A DNA stretch of 64,000 bases. Source: Glycocaulis albus. Lineage in GTDB: Bacteria > Pseudomonadota > Alphaproteobacteria > Caulobacterales > Maricaulaceae. The position numbers were made by a program, and so were the translations under genes. Where the stretch lies: the NCBI RefSeq assembly GCF_014639075.1, contig NZ_BMFS01000001.1:413636-477635 (forward strand). Reading direction: 5' to 3'. Each line of letters starts with the position of its first letter. Position 1 is the stretch's first letter. Below, in pieces: positions 45,055-53,737 of the stretch. The notes under the pieces are model-generated. The model worked only from the letters and a program-made list of their open reading frames with translations. It had not been told where the DNA came from and ran no database searches.

Positions 45055-46037
45055 TGCGGATTGTCATGGTGCTGGCGGTGCTGGTCCTGGCGGGAATTTT
45101 CGCCCCGCAGGCGCGCGCGGGCGAGGTGTGCAACGAGACCAGCTATTACGTGGATGCCGCCAAGGCATGGGGCGGTCAGAACGGTATCTCCGCGCAAGGC
45201 TGGCAGCGCATTGCGCCGGGTTCCTGCGTGCGCTTTTCCGGCGTTCCCGCCGGCGTTCCGCAATTTCTGTATGCGCGCACCAGCGAGGCGTATCTGGGCG
45301 GTCCGCGCGAATGGCGGGGCCTGACGCCGGTGTGTGTGGACCGGGCCAATTTCCAGATCGAGGGTGCAGAGGACTGCGAGGCCATGGGGCTGGAGGTGCG
45401 CGAATTCCGCCAGCTTGCCCCGTCAGAGCGCACACGGGCCGTGCTTGTGGAACCGGATGATTTCGGCAGCCGGGCGCTGGAGGCGGGTGTGCAGCGCCTG
45501 TTACAGGCGCTGGGCTATGAGGTGCGGGTGGTGGACGGCTTTGCGGGGCGCCGTTCGCGCGCACAGATAGCCGCTTTCGAGCGTGATACCGGTGCGTCCT
45601 TCGGTGGCAATTACGAGCGCCTTGTCGAGCGCCTGCACACAGTTGCGCTGGAGCGCAACCGGGAGGTGGGCCTGAATGTCTGCAACCAGACATCCGGCCC
45701 CGCCGGTATTGCGATTGCCCGCCAGCGCAATGAGCGCTGGCAGAGCCGGGGCTGGTGGCGCATCGAGACCGGCTCGTGCATGCGCGTCGTTGCCGAACGC
45801 CTGCAGCCGGGCGAGGTCTTCCTCTTTGCTCAGACCATTGACGGGGAACGCTCCGAACCCTTGCGGCGCGGGGTGGAGGCGTTCTGTGTGGCGCCGGGCC
45901 GGTTTATGTCCGAAGGCCGCTCCAGTTGCGCCGAACGCGGCTATACCCAGGTCATGTTCCGTCCGAGCCCCGTGCCCGTGGACGGCGTTGCGCGGGTGAC
46001 GCTTGAAGACGCCGATTTTGAGGATCTCGTCCAGTGA
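45051..46037 (+). CDS. Exported protein with two DUF1036 domains
   Basis: 328-residue exported protein: signal peptide [18 protein letters not shown], then a DUF1036-type domain ([28 protein letters not shown]), a central segment resembling a peptidoglycan-binding repeat ([20 protein letters not shown]), and a second DUF1036-type domain ([28 protein letters not shown]). Function unknown; the layout suggests a periplasmic or envelope role. It overlaps engB by four bases (ATGA) and the next gene by four bases (GTGA), so it is fully embedded in the operon, at a place where relatives often have argB. Confidence 0.8.
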   Translation: MMRIVMVLAVLVLAGIFAPQARAGEVCNETSYYVDAAKAWGGQNGISAQGWQRIAPGSCVRFSGVPAGVPQFLYARTSEAYLGGPREWRGLTPVCVDRANFQIEGAEDCEAMGLEVREFRQLAPSERTRAVLVEPDDFGSRALEAGVQRLLQALGYEVRVVDGFAGRRSRAQIAAFERDTGASFGGNYERLVERLHTVALERNREVGLNVCNQTSGPAGIAIARQRNERWQSRGWWRIETGSCMRVVAERLQPGEVFLFAQTIDGERSEPLRRGVEAFCVAPGRFMSEGRSSCAERGYTQVMFRPSPVPVDGVARVTLEDADFEDLVQ

Positions 46038-46729
46038 AACGCCTTCTCCAGCGCGATGTCTGGGTCTTTGATCTGGACAATACGCTCTATCCTGCGCACA
46101 CGGCGGTGATGAGCCAGGTCGAGGCGCGCATGACCGAGTTCGTCATGCAGCTTCTGGGGCTGGAGCGTGAAGAGGCGTTCAAGGTCCAGCACGGCTTCTG
46201 GCATGATTACGGCACGACGCTGAACGGGCTGATGGTCAACCACAAGATCAAGGCCGGGGATTTTCTCGATTTCGTCCACGATATCGACCATTCGGTGCTC
46301 GAGCCCAACCCGGTGCTGGCCGGCCATATCGCAGCGCTGGACGGCGCGCGCATCATCTACACGAACGGCTCGGTGCGCCATGCGGAGAACGTGATGGCGC
46401 GCCTTGGCATTGATCATCTGTTTGACGGCATATTCGATATCGCCGCCGCAGACTTCACGCCCAAGCCGCAGCGCGAGAGTTTCGACCGCTTCATCAGGCG
46501 TCATGCCGTCAATCCGGCGCGTGCGGTGATGTTTGAGGACAGCGCGCGCAACCTCGAGACCGCCGCCGGGATCGGCTTTGCCACGGTTCTGGTGCGTGCC
46601 CGCGAGAATGTCGGCAATGGCCACACGGCCGGGCCCGGCGAGCACCCCCCATTCGTAGACTATGCCGTCGACTGCCTCGACACCTTCCTTGGCGAGGTGG
46701 TCGATAGCCGCAAGGAGAGACCCGCATGA
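46034..46729 (+). CDS. Pyrimidine 5'-nucleotidase (HAD family)
   Basis: HAD hydrolase of the SDT1-like subgroup that dephosphorylates pyrimidine nucleotides. [14 protein letters not shown] (nucleophile and acid Asp), [15 protein letters not shown] (motif II), a Lys in [11 protein letters not shown], and [13 protein letters not shown] (motif IV). 231 residues. GTG start overlapping the previous stop; stop overlapping dapD. In alphaproteobacteria this gene habitually precedes dapD. Confidence 0.9.
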   Translation: MKRLLQRDVWVFDLDNTLYPAHTAVMSQVEARMTEFVMQLLGLEREEAFKVQHGFWHDYGTTLNGLMVNHKIKAGDFLDFVHDIDHSVLEPNPVLAGHIAALDGARIIYTNGSVRHAENVMARLGIDHLFDGIFDIAAADFTPKPQRESFDRFIRRHAVNPARAVMFEDSARNLETAAGIGFATVLVRARENVGNGHTAGPGEHPPFVDYAVDCLDTFLGEVVDSRKERPA

Positions 46730-47565
46730 GTGATACCGCCGCGCTGAAATCGGTAATCGAGGCCGGCTGGGAGGCACGCGAGGGCGTCTCCACCGCGACA
46801 CAAGGCGAGCTGCGTGATGCGGTGAACACTGCGCTGGCCGAGCTGGATGCGGGCCGTCTGCGCGTGGCCTCGCGCGACGGTAATGGTGACTGGCAGGTCC
46901 ATGAATGGCTCAAAAAAGCCGTGCTGCTCTCCTTCCGGCTTGAACCCAACCGGCGCATGGGCCTGCCCGGCGCGCCTGTGCCGGGGCCGTGGTGGGACAA
47001 GGTGGCGGTCAAGTGGGAGGGCTGGTCAGCCAGCCAGTTCGAGGCTGCGGGTTTCCGCGCCGTGCCGGGATCGGTCGTGCGCCGGGGCAGCTTTGTCGCC
47101 AAAGGCGCGGTGCTGATGCCGTCCTTCGTGAACATTGGTGCCTATGTCGGTGAAGGCACGATGGTCGATACCTGGGCCACGATCGGCAGTTGCGCGCAGA
47201 TTGGTGCCAATGTGCATATCTCCGGCGGGGTGGGCATTGGCGGCGTTCTGGAGCCCTTGCAGGCCGCCCCCGTCATCATCGAGGACAATGTCTTCATCGG
47301 CGCACGCTCTGAAGTCGCTGAAGGCGTGATCGTGCGCGAGGGCGCGGTCATCTCCATGGGCGTGTTCCTGGGCGCCTCTACCAAGATAGTCGACCGGGCA
47401 ACGGGCGAGGTAACGCGCGGGGAAATCCCGTCCTATGCGGTCGTGGTGCCGGGCACGCTGCCCGACCCGAAGGGCGGTCCGTCGCTGGCCTGCGCCGTGA
47501 TCGTGAAACGTGTTGATGCGCAGACGCGCGCCAAGACGGGCATCAATGCGCTGTTGCGCGACTGA
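46726..47565 (+). CDS. dapD: 2,3,4,5-tetrahydropyridine-2,6-dicarboxylate N-succinyltransferase
   Basis: Lysine/diaminopimelate pathway enzyme that succinylates tetrahydrodipicolinate using succinyl-CoA. A helical N-domain with [18 protein letters not shown] leads to a left-handed beta-helix of hexapeptide repeats ([40 protein letters not shown]). 279 residues, standard. GGAGA precedes the ATG, four-base overlap with the nucleotidase gene. dapE, which often follows, is absent; map follows instead. Confidence 0.96.
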   Translation: MSDTAALKSVIEAGWEAREGVSTATQGELRDAVNTALAELDAGRLRVASRDGNGDWQVHEWLKKAVLLSFRLEPNRRMGLPGAPVPGPWWDKVAVKWEGWSASQFEAAGFRAVPGSVVRRGSFVAKGAVLMPSFVNIGAYVGEGTMVDTWATIGSCAQIGANVHISGGVGIGGVLEPLQAAPVIIEDNVFIGARSEVAEGVIVREGAVISMGVFLGASTKIVDRATGEVTRGEIPSYAVVVPGTLPDPKGGPSLACAVIVKRVDAQTRAKTGINALLRD

Positions 47566-47586
47566 CGCAAAGCAGGGACCTGGCCC

Positions 47587-48345
47587 ATGACGGTCTCCAA
47601 CGAAGACGAGCTGGACGGGCTGAAACTGATCGGCCGTATCGTCGCCAACACCATGCACGCCATGGCACGTGCGATGGAGCCGGGCATGACCACGCGCGAG
47701 CTCGACGCTATCGGCGCCGCGCTGCTGGAGCGCGAGGGCGCGCTCTCCGCGCCGCAATCGGCTTACGGCTTTCCGGGCGCCACCTGCATCAGCGTCAACG
47801 AGGAGATTGCTCACGGCATTCCCGGAGACCGGGTGCTGGCGCGCGGCGACATGGTCAATATCGACGTGTCAGCCTCGAAGGACGGATATTTTGCCGATAC
47901 AGGTGCGACGTTTACCGTCGGCCCGTTGCCGGCCTCGCTGGAAACCCTGCGCCGGGACGGCAAGCGCGCCATGCATATCGGCATCGCACAGGTCAGTGCG
48001 GGCCGGCCGCTGGCGGGGATCGGCCATGCCATCGGCCAGTTTGCTGAACGGCGCGGCTACACGCTGATCCGCAATCTCGCCAGCCACGGCACGGGCCGTG
48101 CCTTGCACGAATACCCTGAAGAGATTGCCACCTGGCCCACACGCAGCGACCGGCGCCGGATCAACAAGGGTCTGGTGATGACGGTTGAGCCCTTCCTCTC
48201 CAGAGGCGGGATATGGGCCGCTGACGGCGATGATGGCTGGACGCTCTATAGCGAACCCCACGCACCGACCGTCCAGTTCGAGCACACGGTTGTGGCAATG
48301 GATCGCGGCGCGGTCATCGTGACGCGGCCTGACCTGGCCTCCTGA
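47587..48345 (+). CDS. map: Methionine aminopeptidase, type I
   Basis: Removes initiator methionine. Metal ligands of the pita-bread fold are visible: MVNIDVSASKDGYFADTGAT (Asp pair), NLASHGTGRALHEYP (His), VMTVEPFLS (Glu) and VQFEHTVV (Glu). Substrate His in NEEIAHGIPGD. 252 residues. Follows dapD by 21 bases. A hairpin follows its stop. Confidence 0.93.
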   Translation: MTVSNEDELDGLKLIGRIVANTMHAMARAMEPGMTTRELDAIGAALLEREGALSAPQSAYGFPGATCISVNEEIAHGIPGDRVLARGDMVNIDVSASKDGYFADTGATFTVGPLPASLETLRRDGKRAMHIGIAQVSAGRPLAGIGHAIGQFAERRGYTLIRNLASHGTGRALHEYPEEIATWPTRSDRRRINKGLVMTVEPFLSRGGIWAADGDDGWTLYSEPHAPTVQFEHTVVAMDRGAVIVTRPDLAS

Positions 48346-48347
48346 AC

Positions 48348-48376
48348 TCCCGGAGGCCCTTGAGGGCCATCCGGGA
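48348..48376. terminator. Bulged hairpin between map and rpiA
   Basis: TCCCGGA (48348-48354) pairs with TCCGGGA (48370-48376), with inner GGCCCT/AGGGCC. It lies three bases after the map stop and probably ends that transcript; no long T-run. Confidence 0.5.
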
Positions 48377-48403
48377 CCTTATGCAGGATGATTCTGAGAG
48401 AGG

Positions 48404-48438
48404 CCCCGGATACCGCTTCGCGGTTCCGGGGTTTCAGC
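48404..48438. repeat. CCCCGGA hairpin of an intergenic repeat family
   Basis: CCCCGGA/TCCGGGG with inner ACCGC-TTC-GCGGT, followed by TTTCAGC. The outer arms and the TTTCAGC tail recur at 36488-36516. It may also terminate rpiA or map transcription. Confidence 0.55.
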
Positions 48439-48455
48439 TTCGGAGTTTTTGAACC

Positions 48456-49160
48456 CTAAAGCTCCATCACCTTCACATCATCATCCTCGCCGACGATCAC
48501 CACGCGGGCCTGATCGAGAAAGAGGCCGTGATCGACGACGCCGGGCAGGGCCAGCAGTTCGGCGTCCACGCTGTCCGGGTCCTCGATCGCTCCGCACGCG
48601 CAATCGAGAATGTAATGGCCACCATCGGTGATGAAGGGTTCGCTGCGGTCGCCCTGCCGGCGGATATCGACCAGAGGCCGCTCCACGCCTGCGCGGCGAA
48701 GTGCATCGAACACTTTCTTGGCCGTGATGGTCCAGCCGAACGGATCTATCTCGACCGGCAAAGGGAAGGCGCCCAGCGTCTCCACCAGCTTGGTCTCGTC
48801 TACCAGCACCACCATCAGGTCGGCAGCGTCGGCGATGATCTTCTCACGCAGCAGGCACCCGCCCCCGCCCTTGATGAGGCGGAAACTGCCATCAACCTCG
48901 TCGGCTCCGTCCACCGCCACATCAATGCGGTCTGCCTGCTCTATCGGGATGAGGGGCACACCCGCCTCGCGCGCGATCTGTTCGGTTTCGCGCGAGGTGG
49001 GGATACCCTTGATGGTCAGGTCACCGGCCACGCAGCGGCGCCCCAGCGCCTTGACGAAGAGGGCGGCGGTGGAGCCTGAACCCAAGCCCACAATCATGCC
49101 GCTCTCTACATAATCCAGTGCGGCTTCGGCGGCTCTGGCTTTCTGGCTCTGGGCGCTCAC
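48456..49160 (-). CDS. rpiA: Ribose-5-phosphate isomerase A
   Basis: Interconverts ribose-5-P and ribulose-5-P in the pentose phosphate pathway. IVGLGSGSTAALFVKAL, IDVAVDGADEVDGSF (catalytic Asp) and LIKGGGGCLLREKI are the family motifs. 234 residues from the GTG at 49160, whose GTGA overlaps the stop of the aldehyde dehydrogenase gene; a frame further upstream is not conserved. Confidence 0.95.
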   Translation of the reverse strand: MSAQSQKARAAEAALDYVESGMIVGLGSGSTAALFVKALGRRCVAGDLTIKGIPTSRETEQIAREAGVPLIPIEQADRIDVAVDGADEVDGSFRLIKGGGGCLLREKIIADAADLMVVLVDETKLVETLGAFPLPVEIDPFGWTITAKKVFDALRRAGVERPLVDIRRQGDRSEPFITDGGHYILDCACGAIEDPDSVDAELLALPGVVDHGLFLDQARVVIVGEDDDVKVMEL

Positions 49161-50629
49161 TGATCGACCCCGCCCAGGAGGACGAATTTCAGCTCGGTGA
49201 ACTCTTCCGCTGCCCACTTGCCGCCCTCGCGGCCAATGCCGGACTGTTTCATGCCGCCAAAGGGCGTGGCAGGCGAGCCGACCATGGGCGCGTTGACGCC
49301 GATCATGCCGAAATCAATGCCTTCCGAAATGCGGTGCACGCGTCCGGCATCGCGCGTGTAGAGATAGGCTGCAAGGCCATAAGGCGTGTCATTGGCGAGC
49401 CGGATCACCTCGTCCTCGTCCTTGAACGGGTAGAGCGCGGCGACGGGGCCGAAAATCTCGTTGCAGGCGAGGCTCATCGAGTGGTCCGCGCCGCTGATGA
49501 GGGTCGGCTCGAAATACGCGCCGCCCATCTCGTCGACGCGGGACTTGCCGCCGGTGAGCACCCTGGCGCCCTTGGAGACGGCATTCTCCACCAGCTCGGC
49601 CACCCGGCTGACGGCTTCCTCATGGATGAGCGGGCCGACATCGGTACCGTCTGCGAACGGATCACCGAGCTTCAGTTTCGCGACGCGCGTTTTCAGAAGC
49701 TCGGTGAGCTTGTCGATCACGCCTTCCTGAACGAAGACCCGGTTAGGCGATACGCAGGTCTGGCCGGCAGCGCGGAACTTGCCCTGCACCAGACCGTCAG
49801 CGGCTTTTTCCAGATCGGCGTCATCCATGATGATGAAGGGCGCATTGCCGCCGAGCTCCAGCGCGACACGCTTGATGGTCTTGGCGGCCTGTTCCATCAG
49901 CAGCGCACCGATTTCCGTCGAGCCGGTAAAGGCGACCATTGCCACCTCCTCCGAACCGGTCAGGACCGGGCCGATCTCGCGCGCCTCGCCGGTCACGACA
50001 TTGAACACGCCCTTGGGGAAGCCTGCACGGTCTGCGAGCTCCGCCAGCGCGAGCGCGGACAGCGGGGTTTCAGACGCCGGCTTGATGACGATGGGGCAGC
50101 CCACTGCCAGAGCCGGGCCGCATTTGCGCGTGATCATGGCCGACGGGAAATTCCACGGCGTGATGCACGAGACGACGCCGACGGGCTGGCGGATTGTCCA
50201 ACCGCGCGCGCCGGGCGTCGGCACGGGCAGTGTCTCGCCGTGGACGCGCCGTGCTTCCTCCGCGGCCCACTGGACGAAGCCTGCGCCATAGGCGACTTCG
50301 CCCTTTGCCTCTTTCAGGGGCTTGCCCATCTCGGCGGCGAGGATGATGCCCAGATCGTCCTGGTGCTCCATGATGAGCTCGTACCAGCGCTGCACGATGC
50401 GCGAGCGTTCGAAGGCAGAGGTTTTGCGCCAGGCAAGGTTGGCTGCGGCGGCGGCCTTCACGGCGCGCTTTGCGCCCTCGGCGCCGACGCTGGCCACATC
50501 GGCCACCTTTTCGCGGTTGGCGGGGTTGTTGACGTCGAACCGGTCATCGCCTTTCACCCACTCGCCATTGATGAAGGAATCGGTGCGCCACAGGCCGGCA
50601 TCTTTCAGGCGGGACTTGTAATCACTCAT
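49157..50629 (-). CDS. gabD: NAD(P)-dependent succinate-semialdehyde dehydrogenase-like
   Basis: Aldehyde dehydrogenase of 490 residues. Catalytic Cys in FRAAGQTCVSPNRV, general-base Glu in RVALELGGNAPFI, Asn in TPWNFPSAMITRK, and VAFTGSTEIGALLM for the cofactor. Overall pattern is GabD-like (succinate semialdehyde from GABA), but related semialdehydes are possible. AAAGGA precedes the ATG. Translationally coupled to rpiA. Confidence 0.88.
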   Translation of the reverse strand: MSDYKSRLKDAGLWRTDSFINGEWVKGDDRFDVNNPANREKVADVASVGAEGAKRAVKAAAAANLAWRKTSAFERSRIVQRWYELIMEHQDDLGIILAAEMGKPLKEAKGEVAYGAGFVQWAAEEARRVHGETLPVPTPGARGWTIRQPVGVVSCITPWNFPSAMITRKCGPALAVGCPIVIKPASETPLSALALAELADRAGFPKGVFNVVTGEAREIGPVLTGSEEVAMVAFTGSTEIGALLMEQAAKTIKRVALELGGNAPFIIMDDADLEKAADGLVQGKFRAAGQTCVSPNRVFVQEGVIDKLTELLKTRVAKLKLGDPFADGTDVGPLIHEEAVSRVAELVENAVSKGARVLTGGKSRVDEMGGAYFEPTLISGADHSMSLACNEIFGPVAALYPFKDEDEVIRLANDTPYGLAAYLYTRDAGRVHRISEGIDFGMIGVNAPMVGSPATPFGGMKQSGIGREGGKWAAEEFTELKFVLLGGVDQ

Positions 50630-50675
50630 GGGGGAGATCCTTTCGTTGTGGCGTTTGAGGGGCCGGTGATCCGGT

Positions 50676-52031
50676 CTATTTTGCTTTGCTCTTGTCCTTG
50701 CGTGCCTGCATCATCTGGCGGAAGCGCGCGGCCCAGCCTGGCTTGTTTTCCTGTCTTGCGCGTGACAGGGCCAGCGCGTCATCAGGCACGTCTGATGTGA
50801 TGACGCTGCCCGAGCCTGTAAAGGCTCCGTGCCCGATCGTGACAGGCGCCACCAGCGAGGAGTTGGACCCGATAAACGCGCCATCGCCGACAATGGTTCG
50901 ATGCTTGAAGAAGCCGTCATAATTGCAAGTGATGGTGCCCGCGCCGATATTGGCCTTCGCGCCAATGTCCGCATCTCCGATATAGGCGAGGTGATTGGCT
51001 TTCGCACCGGCGTGCAGGACCGCGTTCTTCACCTCGACGAAATTGCCGATTTTCGCCCCTGTTTCCAGCACGGCGCCGGGCCGCAGGCGGGCATAGGGGC
51101 CAACCGACGCGTTCGCGCCAATGTGCGCGCCTTCCAGATGGCTGAAGGCGTGGATCACCGCCCCGGTTTCGATCCGCACGCCGGGGCCGAAGACCACGTT
51201 CGGCTCCACGATCACATCATTGGCGATCTGCGTATCGAAGCTGAAAAACACGGTCCCGGGCGCCACAAGCGTGACGCCTGCCTCCATCGCCGCGGCGCGG
51301 GCGCGTGACTGAAAGGCCGCTTCAGCCTCAGCCAGATTGGCACGCGAATTGACGCCCAGCACCTCGTCGGCATCCGCGCGGACCGCGCGGGCGGTGTGCC
51401 CGGCAGCGACACCCAGCGCGACAATGTCGGTCAGATAATACTCGCCCTTGGCGTTATCGTTGGTGACCTTGGAGAGAAGATCGAAAAGCAGCGGGGCAGG
51501 GGCCGCCATGACACCCGAATTGCATAGGCGCACCGCCTTTTGTTCCGCGCTGGCTTCCTTTTCCTCGACAATGGCGGTGAGGGCGCCTGACGCATTCTCG
51601 ATCAGGCGGCCATAGCCGGCCGGGTTTTCCGGCTCGAAACCCAGAACGGCGATGTTTGCGCCGCCGTCCAGCGCCGCGAAAACCGCCTCCAGCGTCCCGG
51701 TGCGGATAAGGGGGGTGTCAGCGAAGAGTACCGCCACATCGCCATCAAAACCGGCCAGCGCGTCGCGCCCGCACAGTACGGCGTGGCCTGTACCCATAGG
51801 CGGATCCTGCAGGGCGGTAACTGCGCCTGCGGCCTCCGCCCGGGTTTTCACCTCCGGCCCGTGGGCGCCCCAGATGACGACCTTGCGGTCCGCGCCGCAT
51901 TCGCCTGCCAGCGCCAGGCTCCAGTCCAGCATGGAGCGTCCGCCGACAGCATGGAGCGGCTTTGGCAGGGCCGACTTCATCCGCGTGCCGTGACCGGCTG
52001 CCAGAATGATGACTGCACGTGCCTTTGCCAT
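50676..52031 (-). CDS. glmU: Bifunctional GlmU (GlcN-1-P acetyltransferase / UDP-GlcNAc pyrophosphorylase)
   Basis: Makes UDP-GlcNAc for peptidoglycan and LPS. N-terminal uridyltransferase domain: IILAAGHGTRMKSALPKPLH, GTGHAVLCGRDAL and FADTPLI. C-terminal left-handed beta-helix acetyltransferase: NLAYIGDADIGAKANIGAG-type repeats and CNYDGFFKHRTIVGDGAFIG. 451 residues with a Lys-rich tail. Divergent from gph, so both share the 105-base upstream region. Confidence 0.95.
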   Translation of the reverse strand: MAKARAVIILAAGHGTRMKSALPKPLHAVGGRSMLDWSLALAGECGADRKVVIWGAHGPEVKTRAEAAGAVTALQDPPMGTGHAVLCGRDALAGFDGDVAVLFADTPLIRTGTLEAVFAALDGGANIAVLGFEPENPAGYGRLIENASGALTAIVEEKEASAEQKAVRLCNSGVMAAPAPLLFDLLSKVTNDNAKGEYYLTDIVALGVAAGHTARAVRADADEVLGVNSRANLAEAEAAFQSRARAAAMEAGVTLVAPGTVFFSFDTQIANDVIVEPNVVFGPGVRIETGAVIHAFSHLEGAHIGANASVGPYARLRPGAVLETGAKIGNFVEVKNAVLHAGAKANHLAYIGDADIGAKANIGAGTITCNYDGFFKHRTIVGDGAFIGSNSSLVAPVTIGHGAFTGSGSVITSDVPDDALALSRARQENKPGWAARFRQMMQARKDKSKAK

Positions 52032-52136
52032 CGGGTGCCTTTCCTTTCCTTGCCTGCCTGCCGCGGGGCGCTGTTATCACAAGCCCGCCCGCGCTATAGC
52101 CCATCGGGCGCATACTTGCGAAGGGGAAGACTGGCC

Positions 52137-52835
52137 ATGGCGCATTTTGAGGCCCTGAGGGGGGCATCCATCGCATTTGACCTTGATGGCACGCTGGTGG
52201 ACACCGCCCCTGATCTGGTGCGGGCGCTCAATGAATCCATCGCCCGCTTCGGCCTTGATCCGGTGCCGGTGAGTGATGTGCGCGCCATGGTCGGACGCGG
52301 CGCCCGGGCGCTGATCGTGCGGGCTTTCGACCGGGCGGGCGCCGTGCTGGAGCCGGATATGGCCGAATCAGCCCTGTCTCATTTCCTCATGACCTATGGC
52401 GCAGATATCGCCGCCCATAGCCGCCCGTTCGAGGGCGTGGAGGCGGCGCTGGATGTGCTTGGCGCATCGGGCGCGCGCCTGAGCGTTTGCACCAACAAGC
52501 CCTCTGCCCTTGCCCGCCAGCTGATGGACGCGCTGTCGCTGACGCAGCGGTTTGAACGGATATGCGGGCCGGAGGACGCACCGGCGAAGAAGCCTGATCC
52601 TGCGCACCTGCTGGCCGCCGCAGGTGAGGGCGATGCCAGCCGTTTTATCGCGCTGGTAGGCGATTCCGAGCCTGATGCGCTGGCGGCGCAGGGTGCTGGC
52701 GCGGCCAGCGTCCTGTTTTCGGGGGGATATAGCGAAAAGCCGGTCAGCACGCTGGGCGCTGACCGGCTTTTCGATCACTTTGACGATCTGCCTGCGATCC
52801 TTGCAGAACTGGCTGCACACAGGCGATCAGCCTGA
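52137..52835 (+). CDS. gph: Phosphoglycolate phosphatase
   Basis: HAD phosphatase that clears 2-phosphoglycolate from DNA repair or oxygenation. SIAFDLDGTLVDTAPDLVRA (motif I), LSVCTNKPSALARQL (II), KKPDPAHLL (III) and LVGDSEPDALAA (IV), with an alpha-helical cap. 232 residues. AAGGGGAAGA precedes the ATG at 52137; longer frames are unsupported. Confidence 0.9.
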   Translation: MAHFEALRGASIAFDLDGTLVDTAPDLVRALNESIARFGLDPVPVSDVRAMVGRGARALIVRAFDRAGAVLEPDMAESALSHFLMTYGADIAAHSRPFEGVEAALDVLGASGARLSVCTNKPSALARQLMDALSLTQRFERICGPEDAPAKKPDPAHLLAAAGEGDASRFIALVGDSEPDALAAQGAGAASVLFSGGYSEKPVSTLGADRLFDHFDDLPAILAELAAHRRSA

Positions 52836-52837
52836 AT

Positions 52838-53056
52838 TTACGCGCTGCGGCGGTTCTCGCCGCGGTCATTGGCCGGACGGGGCATGCCGTTGACCAGGTT
52901 GGAGCGCACATCCGTGCGGGCCGAACGCATGGCGGGCATGAAGCCGGCATCCACGAGATCAACCGTCACATCGTAGCCACGCTCTTTCCAGTAGGCTTCG
53001 ATGCGTTCTTTCAGGCGGCGCGCGCCTTCAGGCGTGCAGAGATCATTACTGGCCAT
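52838..53056 (-). CDS. Small hypothetical protein
   Basis: 72-residue protein starting MASNDLCTPEGARRLKERIE, with AGGAGA about eight bases before the ATG; an open frame continues upstream to 53263 but lacks a ribosome site. The N-terminal half is an amphipathic helix (GARRLKERIEAYWKERGYDV) and the C-terminus is Arg/Asn-rich (RPANDRGENRRSA). I do not recognise a described function; similar short proteins occur in alphaproteobacteria. Convergent with gph. Confidence 0.75.
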   Translation of the reverse strand: MASNDLCTPEGARRLKERIEAYWKERGYDVTVDLVDAGFMPAMRSARTDVRSNLVNGMPRPANDRGENRRSA

Positions 53057-53312
53057 GTCGTATTCTCCTTCGGACGCGCTTAGGGCCTCAAGCGGACCGG
53101 CATTGGGTGACTGTCGGGTGTCATACCGGGGCGGCGTCATGCGCCCTGCGGTATGAGCCATATAGATGCTTTGCGTTCTTGACGGAAGTGTGACGAAAGG
53201 CCTCCTCGCGATTTTGTTATCCAGCCAGTGAACGTGTGCAGTGAAAAGCGGCAGGCGGTCCAACCTCGCGCTTGACCGGGCGCATGTTTTACCTCTATAC
53301 GCCGCTCCCTCC

Positions 53313-53387
53313 GGGCGATTAGCTCAGCGGTAGAGCACTTCGTTCACACCGAAGGGGTCACTAGTTCGATCCTAGTATCGCCCACCA
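53313..53387 (+). tRNA. tRNA-Val (CAC anticodon)
   Basis: Full cloverleaf of 75 bases with encoded CCA. Acceptor GGGCGAT pairs with ATCGCCC; D-arm around AGCTCAGCGGTAGAGC; anticodon stem CTTCG/CGAAG with loop TTCACAC (anticodon CAC, reading GUG); T-loop GTTCGAT. Single gene, not in an array. Confidence 0.96.
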
Positions 53388-53421
53388 GATTTCCTCATTA
53401 AATCTGTGTAATACCGGATTT

Positions 53422-53460
53422 TCGACTGCCCTGAAGGCTCATGCCTGCAAGGGCAGTCGA
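53422..53460 (+). terminator. Strong hairpin after tRNA-Val
   Basis: TCGACTGCCCT (53422-53432) pairs perfectly with AGGGCAGTCGA (53450-53460), with CCGG pairs outside. It lies 35 bases after the tRNA. There is no T-run, so it may be a processing or termination structure. Confidence 0.5.
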
Positions 53461-53509
53461 TGCCGGTTTGCGCGTAGTTCAAGCTCAGCGGCATGCGACG
53501 TTCCGAAGA

Positions 53510-53584
53510 TCACTTTAAAGTGACTATTGCCCCTGGAAATTTTTATCCCGCCACTACGGAAATGTTGTGTTTCCCCTTGGGAAA
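53510..53584. other. Palindromes in the tRNA-to-iron-transporter spacer
   Basis: TCACTTTAAAGTGA (53510-53523) is a perfect 14-bp palindrome, and TTTCCC-CTT-GGGAAA (53570-53584) a 6-3-6 one. The 350-base spacer carries no convincing gene; these could be regulator sites or parts of an RNA leader. Confidence 0.4.
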
Positions 53585-53637
53585 TGCCGGTCGCTCCGGA
53601 GCGGGTGCAGCCCAGCCCGATTAATTCAGACCTGCTC

Positions 53638-53654
53638 TTGCGAAGCGTTCGCAA
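53638..53654. promoter_or_regulatory. Candidate Fur-type iron box
   Basis: TTGCGAA-GCG-TTCGCAA, a perfect 7-3-7 palindrome, has the layout of alphaproteobacterial Fur/Irr-type sites (TGCGAA-n-TTCGCA arms). It is 84 bases before the iron-binding lipoprotein gene, which supports iron control of the ABC operon. Confidence 0.6.
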
Positions 53655-53737
53655 AACTGGCATGACGGCCGCACAACGGCGCCGGAGCCTTCTGAGCCAA
53701 GGTTCTTTGTGCCGCCGCAACCCGTGAGAGGAATGCC

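Noticed and set aside
53313..53387. tRNA-Val as an integration site for a genomic island
   Set aside because: No integrase gene, no repeated tRNA 3' end nearby, and the flanking genes look like ordinary core genes.
53439..53720. A 93-codon minus-strand frame in the tRNA-iron spacer
   Set aside because: No ribosome site, Arg-rich random-looking composition, and it crosses the Fur-like palindrome and the hairpin.
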